From positions 496,001-560,000 of the forward strand of contig NZ_QJVJ01000001.1 of the NCBI RefSeq assembly GCF_003217775.1: 64,000 nt of DNA. Reading direction: 5' to 3'. Under the pieces are notes generated by a model. That model ran no database searches. It was given only the letters and a program-made list of their open reading frames with translations, and had not been told where the DNA came from. Within the stretch, counting starts at the first letter, position 1; each line of letters opens with the position of its first letter. The position numbers and the translations under genes are program-made. This document shows, piece after piece, positions 43,980 to 52,600 of this stretch. Source of the stretch: Paenibacillus flagellatus (GTDB taxonomy: Bacteria; Bacillota; Bacilli; Paenibacillales; NBRC-103111).

Positions 43980-44100
43980 CGTCCTGGAAAACGTTGAGGG
44001 CCTGGAACGAAAGTAGCGTCAATTGCTCTATTTCCTCCGGCGTAAATGCTGCCCCCAACTGGCTCGGCTTTCCCAAGTGATGATCGTCTTCTCGGTCCAT
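43963..44100 (-). CDS. possible 45-aa small protein coupled to the TetR gene
   Basis: An acidic 45-residue frame (MDREDDHHLGKPSQLGAAFT, EEIEQLTLLSFQALNVFQDE) starts three bases behind the stop codon of the TetR gene and ends inside the terminator. It has no separate ribosome binding site, so it would depend on translational coupling. Codon usage is compatible with coding. No family was recognised. Confidence 0.45.
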   Translation of the reverse strand: MDREDDHHLGKPSQLGAAFTPEEIEQLTLLSFQALNVFQDEEPPG

Positions 44101-44103
44101 GCC

Positions 44104-44643
44104 CTAGGCCAAAATATGGAACGCTTGCTGTAGTTCCCTGTAAAGTTTCACCAGATCTTGCTCCTTGACAGGCGGAAGGAGATGTTGACTTCCCACATGG
44201 AGACTGTAAAAGATAAGCGCCGCAGTACGAGCACGTTCACGGTCTTTGTAGAGAAGGAATATCATCTCTTCCAGATAATCGACCCGCCTCTGATCAATTC
44301 GCTGCTGGTAAGATTGCACGAATGGTTCTATTAACGCCCAAGCGCGCACAGCCACCTCCAATTTTTGGTCCCGGCGTATCGACTTCTCCATGACATATTC
44401 GAACTTATCAAGGGGTGAAAGCTGTTGTTCCGCGAACTCAATGGTCTTCAATGTCCTTTCATTTTCATACAGAGAAAGCAGACTTTCTTTATAGTCCTGC
44501 CAATTTTTAAAATGATGGTAAAATGCTCCTTTGGTTACCTTTAACCGTCCGGTGAGCGTTTCAATGGTGAGGGAGCCGGCCCCCTCTTCGGATAAAATTG
44601 TAAAACCTTCCTCCAGCCACTTTTGTTTCTTATTTGTTTCCAT
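44104..44643 (-). CDS. TetR/AcrR family transcriptional regulator
   Basis: A 179-aa TetR-type regulator. The helix-turn-helix is KWLEEGFTILSEEGAGSLTI, then RLKVTKGAFYHHFKNW, the K-G-x-F-Y-x-H-F turn being typical. The ligand domain is short and helical (YLEEMIFLLYKDRERARTAAL). GGGAG lies before the start. A perfect 19-bp palindrome 37 bp upstream (44681-44699) is the probable operator. The likely targets are its own gene and the small membrane protein genes downstream. Confidence 0.9.
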   Translation of the reverse strand: METNKKQKWLEEGFTILSEEGAGSLTIETLTGRLKVTKGAFYHHFKNWQDYKESLLSLYENERTLKTIEFAEQQLSPLDKFEYVMEKSIRRDQKLEVAVRAWALIEPFVQSYQQRIDQRRVDYLEEMIFLLYKDRERARTAALIFYSLHVGSQHLLPPVKEQDLVKLYRELQQAFHILA

Positions 44644-44680
44644 TCAAAGAACTCCCTCCAAAAATCCCCCTTCCGTTAGG

Positions 44681-44699
44681 ATACCATACGGTATGGTAT
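44681..44699. promoter_or_regulatory. palindrome ATACCATAC-G-GTATGGTAT, candidate TetR operator
   Basis: Perfect 9-1-9 palindrome upstream of the TetR gene at 44104. Sites containing ACCATACGGTATGG-like symmetry are typical of TetR/AcrR operators that overlap the promoter. Confidence 0.7.
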
Positions 44700-44801
44700 G
44701 TTTCAATATTTGGATATACTACCGACGGATCGTAACGCAAATGAACCCGGAGCGCTCCGCTTCGGGTTTGTTCGTTCGGATGGATCTCGGGCTCCCGCCC
44801 G

Positions 44802-45185
44802 CTAACGGGGCTCGTCCGGCTTCGATACGTTTTGCTCGATCCATCGCTGAATCTCGTGCTTGAGCTTGCTGTTCTCGCGATACGAGATTGTGGCATATTT
44901 GCTTTTATTTGTAACCGGGGCCTCAAAAAAAACGAGCGCCTGCTCGAAGTCGTAATGCTTGATTTTGTTCACGTTCACCAGGTTCGTCCGGTCCAGCTTG
45001 CGGAACCCGAAGCGCTCCATCACCTTCTCCATGTTCGAAAGAATCGGAAGCACCGGATAAAACTGCTCCTCCGCCGTATGAAGGATGACCGTCCGATCCC
45101 AGGACTGAATCGCCACGACGTCCTCGAAGTCGAGCTCGATCCATTCGGTATCGTTGTTCGGATCCCGCGTGACGATCATTTTCAT
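44802..45185 (-). CDS. stand-alone LytTR DNA-binding regulator
   Basis: The 127-aa protein is a LytTR DNA-binding domain with almost nothing else. It shows the beta-strand pattern VVAIQSWDRTVILHTAEEQFYPV, then FRKLDRTNLVNVNKIKHYD, where F-x-K-x-D-R-T-N-L-V-N is the usual LytTR centre. A basic helical tail follows. There is no receiver domain and so no phosphorylation site, unlike AgrA. GGAGG precedes the ATG. It is the last gene of the agr-like operon (60 bp behind agrD). It probably binds direct repeats in the operon promoter. Confidence 0.88.
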   Translation of the reverse strand: MKMIVTRDPNNDTEWIELDFEDVVAIQSWDRTVILHTAEEQFYPVLPILSNMEKVMERFGFRKLDRTNLVNVNKIKHYDFEQALVFFEAPVTNKSKYATISYRENSKLKHEIQRWIEQNVSKPDEPR

Positions 45186-45245
45186 AACGTTCCTCCATGT
45201 GAGAAGCGGGCCACCGGGCAGGAACTCCGGCAGCCCCGTGATGAT

Positions 45246-45368
45246 TTACTTTCTTAATTCTTCAGGTACTTCGGGACGGTGGAGGCCGAATGGTGATGCC
45301 GTTTGTACGAAATAACGAGCAATTCCTTGCAACGTATTCGACAACATGCTTGCAATTGTGCGTTTCAT
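45246..45368 (-). CDS. agrD: AgrD-like autoinducer peptide precursor
   Basis: A 40-aa peptide with the AgrD layout. An amphipathic N-terminal helix (MKRTIASMLSNTLQGIARYF) is followed by a short core (VQTASPFGLH) and a Pro/Glu-rich charged tail (RPEVPEELRK). The tail matches the P-x-E-L-x-K end that AgrB removes. No cysteine is present. Ser25 heads a five-residue stretch S-P-F-G-L and could form a lactone in place of the usual thiolactone, as known for a few staphylococci. AAGGAGGTGAG lies upstream, and the ATG overlaps the agrB stop (ATGA), so the peptide is coupled to its processing protease. Confidence 0.85.
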   Translation of the reverse strand: MKRTIASMLSNTLQGIARYFVQTASPFGLHRPEVPEELRK

Positions 45369-45904
45369 AGACTCACCTCCTTTTTAAACGGGAAAATAAG
45401 TAACAATCCTTGAGCGAAGAAAAGGATGGCGAATGCCGATGACTGGATAAAAAAATTGCTTCCGACGATCACGATAGAAGCCATCTTCATTAAAGGGAAA
45501 AACTTTTCCGGCATACGTGCATAGCCCTTGATATTGGCGGGGGCAAGGATTGCAATGAGAAATAATCCGATTATAGTCAAAAGGATGATTAGATTTTTAG
45601 AGAGAACAAAGTGAGCCGGAGTAGCTGTAATCACAGTTGTTGCAATCATACAGAGAACGGGGGAACGAAAGTGGAACCCTCCTGAAAATGCTCGGAGAAG
45701 TGTAAAGGCACATATTGTTAGAGACGTCCAATAGAACGCATCCGTTACGAGTCCAATTGCTAGTGAAGCTGCAACAGGGATAGTAAAATTTATTACGATA
45801 ATAAGAGCGTACTTCATAACAGCTACGCTCACCGTTCCCCTCGAATCTGCTTTTTTTATGGAAACGGCAACCTTTTCAGCCAATGCTTCTATCACCGGCA
45901 TCAT
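45365..45904 (-). CDS. agrB: AgrB-like peptide-processing membrane protease
   Basis: The 179-aa membrane protein belongs to the AgrB cysteine endopeptidase family. AgrB cleaves AgrD and forms the cyclic peptide. The catalytic pair is present: His in R-A-F-S-G-G-F-H-F and Cys seven residues later in SPVLC, the spacing found in S. aureus AgrB. Several hydrophobic segments follow, with the conserved basic/acidic loop between them (APANIKGYARMPEKFFPLMK). Its start lies inside the end of the upstream membrane protein gene and its stop overlaps agrD, so all three are coupled. Confidence 0.92.
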   Translation of the reverse strand: MMPVIEALAEKVAVSIKKADSRGTVSVAVMKYALIIVINFTIPVAASLAIGLVTDAFYWTSLTICAFTLLRAFSGGFHFRSPVLCMIATTVITATPAHFVLSKNLIILLTIIGLFLIAILAPANIKGYARMPEKFFPLMKMASIVIVGSNFFIQSSAFAILFFAQGLLLIFPFKKEVSL

Positions 45905-46541
45905 CCTTTTTCTGTGCTAAATACAACAGAAGTCCTAGTATAACAGACATAGCCATCAATAAAAATACAGGAACGCCCTTGCTAAACACTAGATAGTTTG
46001 AAAATGAAATAACGGCGTATCCGATCAAAATTAATACTAAAAGCCGAAAGTTAATCCCTTTTATGATGACGTTTGCATATTCGCTGAATGGAACAAAAAT
46101 GTACCCGATACGATACCGGAACAGAAACCAAGCTAGTAAGCCGGTAGCCCCTACTGAAATACTTTGAGTTATATACGCATATAGAGTGTTTGGAATCATT
46201 TCGTCCAAGGATACGCCTATCGATTGCGCAATAAGATACAAAAGCAGCTGCAGAAATAAATATCCTAAATAACCGTAAACCGTCATCAAAGCTGCGTAGA
46301 AGTACTGAACCCGAAACATTTGCCACAAAAAGATAAATACGATCGGGGGCTGGAGAAAGGTTGCAAGTACCCGCAAATTCAATACATCAAATACAAAGTA
46401 CGAGATCAACGCAAGAAGTACTGAGGAAAACAGCAATTGCCACTTATACCCCTTCAGCTCGAATCGGAACATCGCGAAGGTCAGGACGATCAACGCCAGC
46501 CACTCCAAAGCGGAGAACAAGAGAAACAAGAAAATAGTCAT
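45876..46541 (-). CDS. six-TM membrane protein in AgrC position, no kinase domain
   Basis: A 221-aa protein that is nearly all membrane, with about six predicted transmembrane helices. It has a short basic/acidic end (YLAQKKDDAGDRSIG). It resembles the sensor half of AgrC-type receptors in size and topology, but the protein stops before any dimerisation or ATPase domain. The next gene (agrB) starts inside its 3' end (29-bp overlap), which makes a recent truncation of a longer gene unlikely. It is the first gene of the operon and has GGGAGAAG before the ATG. A role as peptide receptor or as membrane inhibitor of the LytTR protein is inference. Confidence 0.7.
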   Translation of the reverse strand: MTIFLFLLFSALEWLALIVLTFAMFRFELKGYKWQLLFSSVLLALISYFVFDVLNLRVLATFLQPPIVFIFLWQMFRVQYFYAALMTVYGYLGYLFLQLLLYLIAQSIGVSLDEMIPNTLYAYITQSISVGATGLLAWFLFRYRIGYIFVPFSEYANVIIKGINFRLLVLILIGYAVISFSNYLVFSKGVPVFLLMAMSVILGLLLYLAQKKDDAGDRSIG

Positions 46542-46591
46542 ACGGCGCTTCTCCCAATTCGTGTCAATAGGACATCCTATTTATTACCATC

Positions 46592-46641
46592 ATTATACTA
46601 CCAAAATATTCAAATAGGGTAGACGAATTTTGGAAACGGTT
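46592..46641 (-). promoter_or_regulatory. promoter of the agr-like operon with possible LytTR direct repeats
   Basis: The minus strand has TATAAT at 46597-46592. No consensus -35 box lies 17 bp upstream. Instead TACCCTATTT covers that place and a similar AACCGTTTCC lies 20 bp further upstream. LytTR proteins bind pairs of TACCGTT-like repeats on one DNA face, so this looks like an activator-dependent promoter. The repeat match is loose. Confidence 0.5.
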
Positions 46642-46771
46642 CCGATTTTTTATCGAATATTCGTGAAGAAGCGGCCGACCTCCTATTTTTTGTCACAAGA
46701 CGAAAAAGAACGGTCAAAACGACCGCCTCTCATTCGACATCGCTTACGCGACGAAAAGAACCCCGCAACCG

Positions 46772-46802
46772 AAAACGCCGCACCGGTCGTCCCGGTGCGG
46801 CG
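46772..46802 (-). terminator. terminator of the glutamine synthetase gene
   Basis: GCCGCACCGG and CCGGTGCGGC pair over five bases, followed on the minus strand by GTTTTCGG, 16 bp behind the stop codon. Confidence 0.85.
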
Positions 46803-46817
46803 TACTTCCGTGTCATC

Positions 46818-48173
46818 CTAGTATCGCGCCAAGTAGCGCTCGATCTCCCAGCCGTGAACGGCCGCGGCGTACTCGTCGGCCTCCCGCCGCTTCGCGCTCG
46901 CGTACGTCTCGCACACGGCGTCGCCGAGCGTCTCGCGGACGAGCGGGTCGGCCATCATCGCCTCCACCGCCTCGTGCAAATCGCGCGGATAGCGGCCGAT
47001 CCGCGCATCGCGCCGCTCGGTGTCGCTCATGTCGTGGATGTTGCCGACGACCTCGGCGGGCGGCTCGATCCGCGACGCGATCCCTTCGAGCCCCGCCCGC
47101 AGCATGACGGCGAGCACGAGGTACGGATTCGCCGCCGGATCGGGCGTGCGCAGCTCGACCCGCGTGCCGGCGCCCCGCGAGGACGGGACGCGGACGAGCG
47201 CGGACCGGTTGCTCGACGACCAGGCGATGTGCGTCGGCGCCTCGTAGCCCGGCAGCAGACGCTTGTACGAATTGACGATCGGATTGGCGATCGCCGCCAT
47301 TCCTTGCGCGTGGCGCAGCAGGCCGCCGATGTACCGGCGGGCCGTCTCGCTCAGGCCGTCCGGCCGCGAAGCGTCGAAGAAGGCGTTGCTCCCGTCGCGG
47401 CGCTGCAGCGACTGGTTGCAATGCATCGCGTTGCCGTTCTGCCCGGCGAACGGCTTCGGCATGAACGACGCGTGCAAGCCGTGCCGATGCGCGACCTGCT
47501 TGACGATTTGCCGGAACGTCATCCATCGGTCGGCGGCGGTCATCGCGTCCCCGTACTTGAAGTCGATCTCGTGCTGGCCCGGCGCCACCTCGTGATGGGC
47601 CGCCTCCAGCCGGAAGCCTTGCCGCCGCAGCGCGGCGACGATGTCCAGCCGAGCCCGCTCGCCGCGATCCGACGGCCCTCCGTCGAAATATCCGGCCCGG
47701 TCGTGCACGACATGGATCGGCTCCCCCCGGTCGTCCGTCTCGAACAGAAAAAACTCTCCCTCGATGCCGACGTTCAGCGTATAGCCGAGCTTCTCCGCTT
47801 CCCGCAGCGCCCGCTTCAGAATCGTGCGCGAGCAGCACGCCGCGGGCTCGCCGTCGGCGTCCAGCACGTCGCAATACGCATAAGCGACGCCCCGCTCCTC
47901 CGGAACGGCAGGCTCGAACCGGATCGTCTCCGGGTCCGGCAGGAGGAGCAGCTCCGACCGCTCCACGCGGGCGAACCCGGGCACCGACGAGCCGTCGAAC
48001 ATCGTCTTCCCCGCCAGAGCCGAGTCGAATTCGTCGCGATGGACGTAGACCGTTTTGATCGCCCCGAACAGATCGGCGAATTGCAGCCCCAGCAGCTCGG
48101 CCCCCCGTTTCCCGAGCCGCTCCCGAACGTCTTCGAGCCGGCTTTTCGCGTCCGCGACGCCCGCGCCCGTCAT
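46818..48173 (-). CDS. type I glutamine synthetase family protein
   Basis: The 451-aa protein belongs to the glutamine synthetase family, which makes an amide or gamma-glutamyl amide from a carboxylate, an amine and ATP. The metal-site strand is VGIEGEFFLFE, and EAAHHEVAPGQHEIDF, the NGNAMHCNQSL loop and ANPIVNSYKRLLPGYEAP follow. GAGTRVELRTPDP is the ATP/substrate arginine region. Some positions depart from housekeeping GlnA (NGNAMHCNQ instead of NGSGMHCHQ), so a paralogue with another amine or acid substrate is possible. The start codon overlaps the stop of the KamA-type gene (ATGA). This ties the two enzymes functionally. Confidence 0.85.
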   Translation of the reverse strand: MTGAGVADAKSRLEDVRERLGKRGAELLGLQFADLFGAIKTVYVHRDEFDSALAGKTMFDGSSVPGFARVERSELLLLPDPETIRFEPAVPEERGVAYAYCDVLDADGEPAACCSRTILKRALREAEKLGYTLNVGIEGEFFLFETDDRGEPIHVVHDRAGYFDGGPSDRGERARLDIVAALRRQGFRLEAAHHEVAPGQHEIDFKYGDAMTAADRWMTFRQIVKQVAHRHGLHASFMPKPFAGQNGNAMHCNQSLQRRDGSNAFFDASRPDGLSETARRYIGGLLRHAQGMAAIANPIVNSYKRLLPGYEAPTHIAWSSSNRSALVRVPSSRGAGTRVELRTPDPAANPYLVLAVMLRAGLEGIASRIEPPAEVVGNIHDMSDTERRDARIGRYPRDLHEAVEAMMADPLVRETLGDAVCETYASAKRREADEYAAAVHGWEIERYLARY

Positions 48174-49348
48174 TTCGACACCTTTTCCGCCCGCTTGCGG
48201 GGGACGTCGGGCAGCTCGTTGACGGAGACGACGGCGTCCGTCTTCTTGACCGGCTGGACCCAATAGTTTTCGTTGCCCGGCAAGTCGTCGAACCAGGCCG
48301 CGTCTTTGGGGCAGTCGAGCACCATGAATTTGCCGTATTTCCCTTCGCGGGATTGATGGTATTTCAAATACGCCTTGCCGTTCTCGATCGCGAGTATTTC
48401 CACTTTGCCCGACGTATGGCTCATCGACAGGCGGACCCGCTTGCCGAGACCGGACGTCTTCGCCTTCGCCTGCTCCACGATCCGGTATACCCGCTCGAGC
48501 GGCAGCACGAAATCGCGGTTGCCGGCCACGGGACGGTTGATGAAGAAATAGTACGGCGTGACGCCGGCCCAGGACAGACGGTCGAGCAGCTCGGCCAGCA
48601 CGTCGGGGTCGTCGTTGATCCCTTTCAGGACGGGCGTCTGATTGACGACGATCGCGCCCGCTTCGTGCAGGGCGTCGAACGCCCGCTTCGCCTCGGGGGT
48701 TATTTCGCGCGGATGATTGATATGAGCCATGACGTAGATGCGCCGATCGGGCGTGGAATGTTCCCGGATCATGGCGAGCAGCTCCTCGTCCTCGTAGATG
48801 CGCATCGGATTGAAAACGGGCAATTTGGAGCCGAACCGGATAATTTTCACGTGCTCGATGGCGCGCAGCCGCTCCACGATCATGCGCAGCTTCGGCGTCG
48901 CCAGGATGAGCGAGTCGCCCCCGGTCAGCAGCACGTTGTTGATTTCCGGATGGGCGGCGATATACGTCAAGCCGGGCTCGACGTCGGACATCGCCTCCTT
49001 CACGTCGTTGCGGAACAGCCGCTTGCGGAAGCAGTAGCGGCAGTAGGCGCCGCACACCTCCGACACGATCAGGAGCGCCGTCGTCGCATACTTGTGCTGG
49101 CAGCCCGGCACGGCGTAGTTCGTGTCCTCGTCGGACGCGTCCCACCGGCCGTACTCCATCAGTTCCCCCTCGTTCGGAATGACCAGCTTTTTTATCGGAT
49201 CGCCGGGATCGTCCCAGTCGATCAAGTTCAAATAATACTCGTTCACCCGAAACACGAATTTCTCCGTGATCGCTTTCAGGCGCCCTCTCTCCTTCTCCGG
49301 GATTTGCGTCAGCTTGTCGATGTCCGTGATGTACCTCGGCTGAGCCAT
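48170..49348 (-). CDS. KamA-family radical SAM protein (aminomutase-like)
   Basis: The 392-aa protein is a radical SAM enzyme of the lysine 2,3-aminomutase family. It has the 4Fe-4S motif CGAYCRYC within ALLIVSEVCGAYCRYCFRKR, then NNVLLTGGDSLIL, IIRFGSKLPVFNPMRI and VVNQTPVLKGINDDP. KamA-type aminomutases move an amino group using SAM, the cluster and PLP. The PGGGGK segment that carries the PLP lysine in true lysine 2,3-aminomutases is not found. The corresponding region reads LSMSHTSGKVEIL. The real substrate is therefore open. The start at 49348 has GAAGGAGG at proper distance; an ATG two codons earlier is too close. It is coupled to the downstream synthetase gene. Confidence 0.87.
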   Translation of the reverse strand: MAQPRYITDIDKLTQIPEKERGRLKAITEKFVFRVNEYYLNLIDWDDPGDPIKKLVIPNEGELMEYGRWDASDEDTNYAVPGCQHKYATTALLIVSEVCGAYCRYCFRKRLFRNDVKEAMSDVEPGLTYIAAHPEINNVLLTGGDSLILATPKLRMIVERLRAIEHVKIIRFGSKLPVFNPMRIYEDEELLAMIREHSTPDRRIYVMAHINHPREITPEAKRAFDALHEAGAIVVNQTPVLKGINDDPDVLAELLDRLSWAGVTPYYFFINRPVAGNRDFVLPLERVYRIVEQAKAKTSGLGKRVRLSMSHTSGKVEILAIENGKAYLKYHQSREGKYGKFMVLDCPKDAAWFDDLPGNENYWVQPVKKTDAVVSVNELPDVPRKRAEKVSK

Positions 49349-49653
49349 TCGCATTCCTCCTTCAGTGGGGATGTCGGCGTCGATGACGACCTATTGGTTT
49401 AGTTTACCGTAATCGTCCCGATCGGAAAAACCGGCTCAGCCCCGGGAATGCCCCGGAATCGGCGCTCCCGGACGCTGAGGGGAGGTGACCCCGCGAATAT
49501 GGCAATATCCTTCCATATCCTTCCGTATGCTATGGAAAAACCATTTTGAAAAAGAGGCGTCGTTATGGTATTGTATGCGCTTCCAATTGGTAATTGTTTT
49601 CTTTCTTCCGAAACGGATGAACATCGGGAAGGAGTTTGGTCGTCCGCCGAAGA
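49349..49653. other. divergent intergenic region with a long imperfect hairpin
   Basis: No gene is visible between kamA and the sensor kinase gene. At 49437-49482 the arms CAGC-CC-CCGGGA and TCCCGG-AC-GCTG enclose a smaller GCC/GGC stem, followed by GGGGAGGTGACC. The element could be part of a leader RNA or a terminator-like barrier. No riboswitch class was recognised. Confidence 0.45.
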
Positions 49654-52600
49654 ATGAATACGGTCATGATGACAAAACGTAGAGCGTTTCTTACCGTACT
49701 TTTCTTTTTCGCCGCCTTGATCGTCGTCCGGCTCGTCTGGGTCGACTTGCTGGCTCCGCCTAACCACCCGCACGCCGTACGGGGCGTGCTCGACTTGCGC
49801 GGCTGGGATGTCAAATCCGGCCCCGCCATCACGTTGAACGGCGAATGGGAATTTTACCCCAACGCGTTGATTGGGCAAACCGAAGGCGCCCCCGCTCCGT
49901 CCGGAGACGGCTCCACCTTGATCCGGGTTCCGGGAAAGTGGAATCGCTCCATGAACCCGGAGCCGTCCGCTTACGGCTACGGCTCCTACCGCCTCCGCGT
50001 CCAGGTGGATGCGGACCCCGAAACGACCTACGGCATCCGGATGCCGATCGTGCGCTCGGCGTCCGAGCTGTACGTCAACGGACGTCTGGTCGCGAACCAA
50101 GGCGAACCGGCGGCCGACAAGGAGCGGTACACCGCCCGAAACGTCCCTTACTCCGCTTATTTCACCGCGGACTCCGGCGTCATCGAGATCGTCGTCCAGG
50201 TCGCCAACTACGATAACGGCAAACGGGGCGGCATTACGGAAACGGTCAAATTCGGCAACGCCGAAGCCGTTAACCGGGACGTGTGGGTATCCGTCATTTT
50301 GCAATTGATCGTCGTCGTCGTTCTGTCCATGCATGCCGTCTATGCCATCGTCCTGTATGCGCTCGGCGCCCGGCAGACGGCGTTGTTCGTCTTCTTTTCG
50401 CTGGTCGTCTGCGCGATGGTCATGACGTTGACGGACGACGACAAGCTGCTTATGGTATGGCTGCCGTTCATCGATTACGGCTGGTCGATCAAGCTGCAGC
50501 TGCTGTCGGTCGTGGGAGTAGGCGCGAATCTGCTGCTGTTCGCAAGGCATTTGATGCCCGAATACGCGCGCCTGCGCTGGTTCCGCTGGCTTCTGATCGG
50601 CTGCGCGGCCGAAGCCGCCTCCGTCGTGCTATTGCCGATCCGTATCACGCTGCAAGCGCTCATCGTCTACTTTGGCTCCCTGATTGTGATCACTCTCGTC
50701 TTTCTGGCGCTCACGCTGCGCATTGCGGTGACGAAGGATAAGGACGCCCTGTTTTTATCGCTCGGCTTGACCGCCGTATTCGCAAGCGTCTTGGGCGGGA
50801 TGTATAAAGCGACTCTCGAAGCCGGGTACTACCCGGTCGATTTGGTCGTCGCGTTCGTCGCGTTCGCCACGTTCTGGTTCCGGCGCTACTTCCGCGCCTC
50901 CTCCGAAGCCCATAAGCTGGCCGAAGAGCTGCAAAGGGCGGACAAGCTGAAGGACGATTTCTTGGCCAATACGTCCCACGAGCTGCGCAACCCGCTTCAC
51001 GGCATGATCAATATCGCGCAATCCGTTCTGGACAGCGGAATCCCGGACCCGAACCGGCACAAGGAAAGCATGGAGCTGCTCATTTCCGTCGGCAAACGGA
51101 TGTCGTTTCTGTTGAACGACCTGCTCGATTTGAAGGTGCTGCAGGACGAGCGCATCCGTCTCCATACCGGAGCCGTCCGCGTTCAGTCCGTCGCGACCGG
51201 CGTCATCGACATGCTCCGGTTCATGACGGCGGGCAAGCCGATCCGCATCGTGCAATCGATTCCGGACGGCTTCCCCGCCGTCGTCGCCGACGAGAACCGG
51301 CTCGCGCAAATTTTGTTCAACCTGCTCCACAATGCGGTCAAATTTACGAATGAAGGGACCGTCGCGATCCGGGCCGAGCTGGAGGATGGACGGGCCGTCG
51401 TCGTCGTCGAGGATACGGGGATCGGGATGGACGCGGAGACGGCGCGAACCGCCTTCGTCCGCTACGGGCAAGGAGACACGGGTGCCGCGGGCGCCGGGGG
51501 GCTGGGACTGGGGCTCAGCATTTGCCAGCAGCTGGTGGAGCTGCACGGGGGCGAGCTGACGGCCGACTCCGTTCCGGGCAAAGGGTCGGCGTTCCGCTTT
51601 CCGCTGCCGTTGGCCGCCGAGGAAGACCGTCTCCGCGACGGGACTCCGCCGGTATGGCCGCCGTCCGCCGAGACGGCGGCCGCCGCGGTCGCCGCTCCCG
51701 CGGAACGTAAGGGCGGGCCCGATGCACCGGATGCGACGGAGCCGTCGGAAGCGCCCGATATGCCCGACGCGGATCGTCCCCGCGTTCTCGTCGTCGACGA
51801 CGATCCGGTCAACCTGCACATTATCCGCCGCCTCCTGCCGCCGAACCGTTACCGGGTCACCACGGCGGGCGGCGCCCAGGAAGCGCTGGCGATGCTGGAC
51901 GGACGGGAATGGGACTTGGTCGTCTCCGACGTCATGATGCCGCATATGTCCGGCTACGAATTGACCCGGGCCGTCCGGGAGAGATACGGCATGTCGGAGC
52001 TGCCGGTGCTGCTGCTGACCGCCCGCAATCGGCCGGAGGACATCGACGCCGGGTTCCGGTCGGGCGCCAACGACTACGTCACGAAGCCCGTGGACGCGAA
52101 GGAGCTGCGTGCCCGTGCGAAGGCGTTGACCGACTTGAAACGGTCCGTCCGGGAACGGCTTCGCATGGAGGCGGCATGGCTGCAGGCGCAAATCCAGCCG
52201 CACTTCCTGTTCAACACGCTCAATTCGATCGCGGCGCTCAGCCATATCGATCCCGATAAAATGCGCGCGCTGCTCGAAGTGTTCGGCCGGTACTTGCGGG
52301 CCAGCTTCGACTTCCGCAACGTGGATCGTCTCGTTCCCTTCCAGCACGAGCTCAATCTGGTCCGCTCGTACGTCTACATCGAGAAGGAACGGTTCGGAAA
52401 CCGGCTCCAAGTCGTATGGGAAGCCGACGAAGACCTATTCCTGCAAGTCCCGCCCCTCTCGATCCAGCCGCTCGTCGAAAACGCGATCCGGCACGGCATC
52501 CTGCGGCGCAATCGGGGAGGGACCGTCCATATCCGGGTCACTCCAAACGACGGCTATGCGGAAATATCCGTAAGGGACGACGGCGTAGGGATCGGCGAGG

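Noticed and set aside
48174-49145. 5' extension of the glutamine synthetase frame
   Set aside because: It is a shadow of the KamA-type gene on the same strand in another frame.
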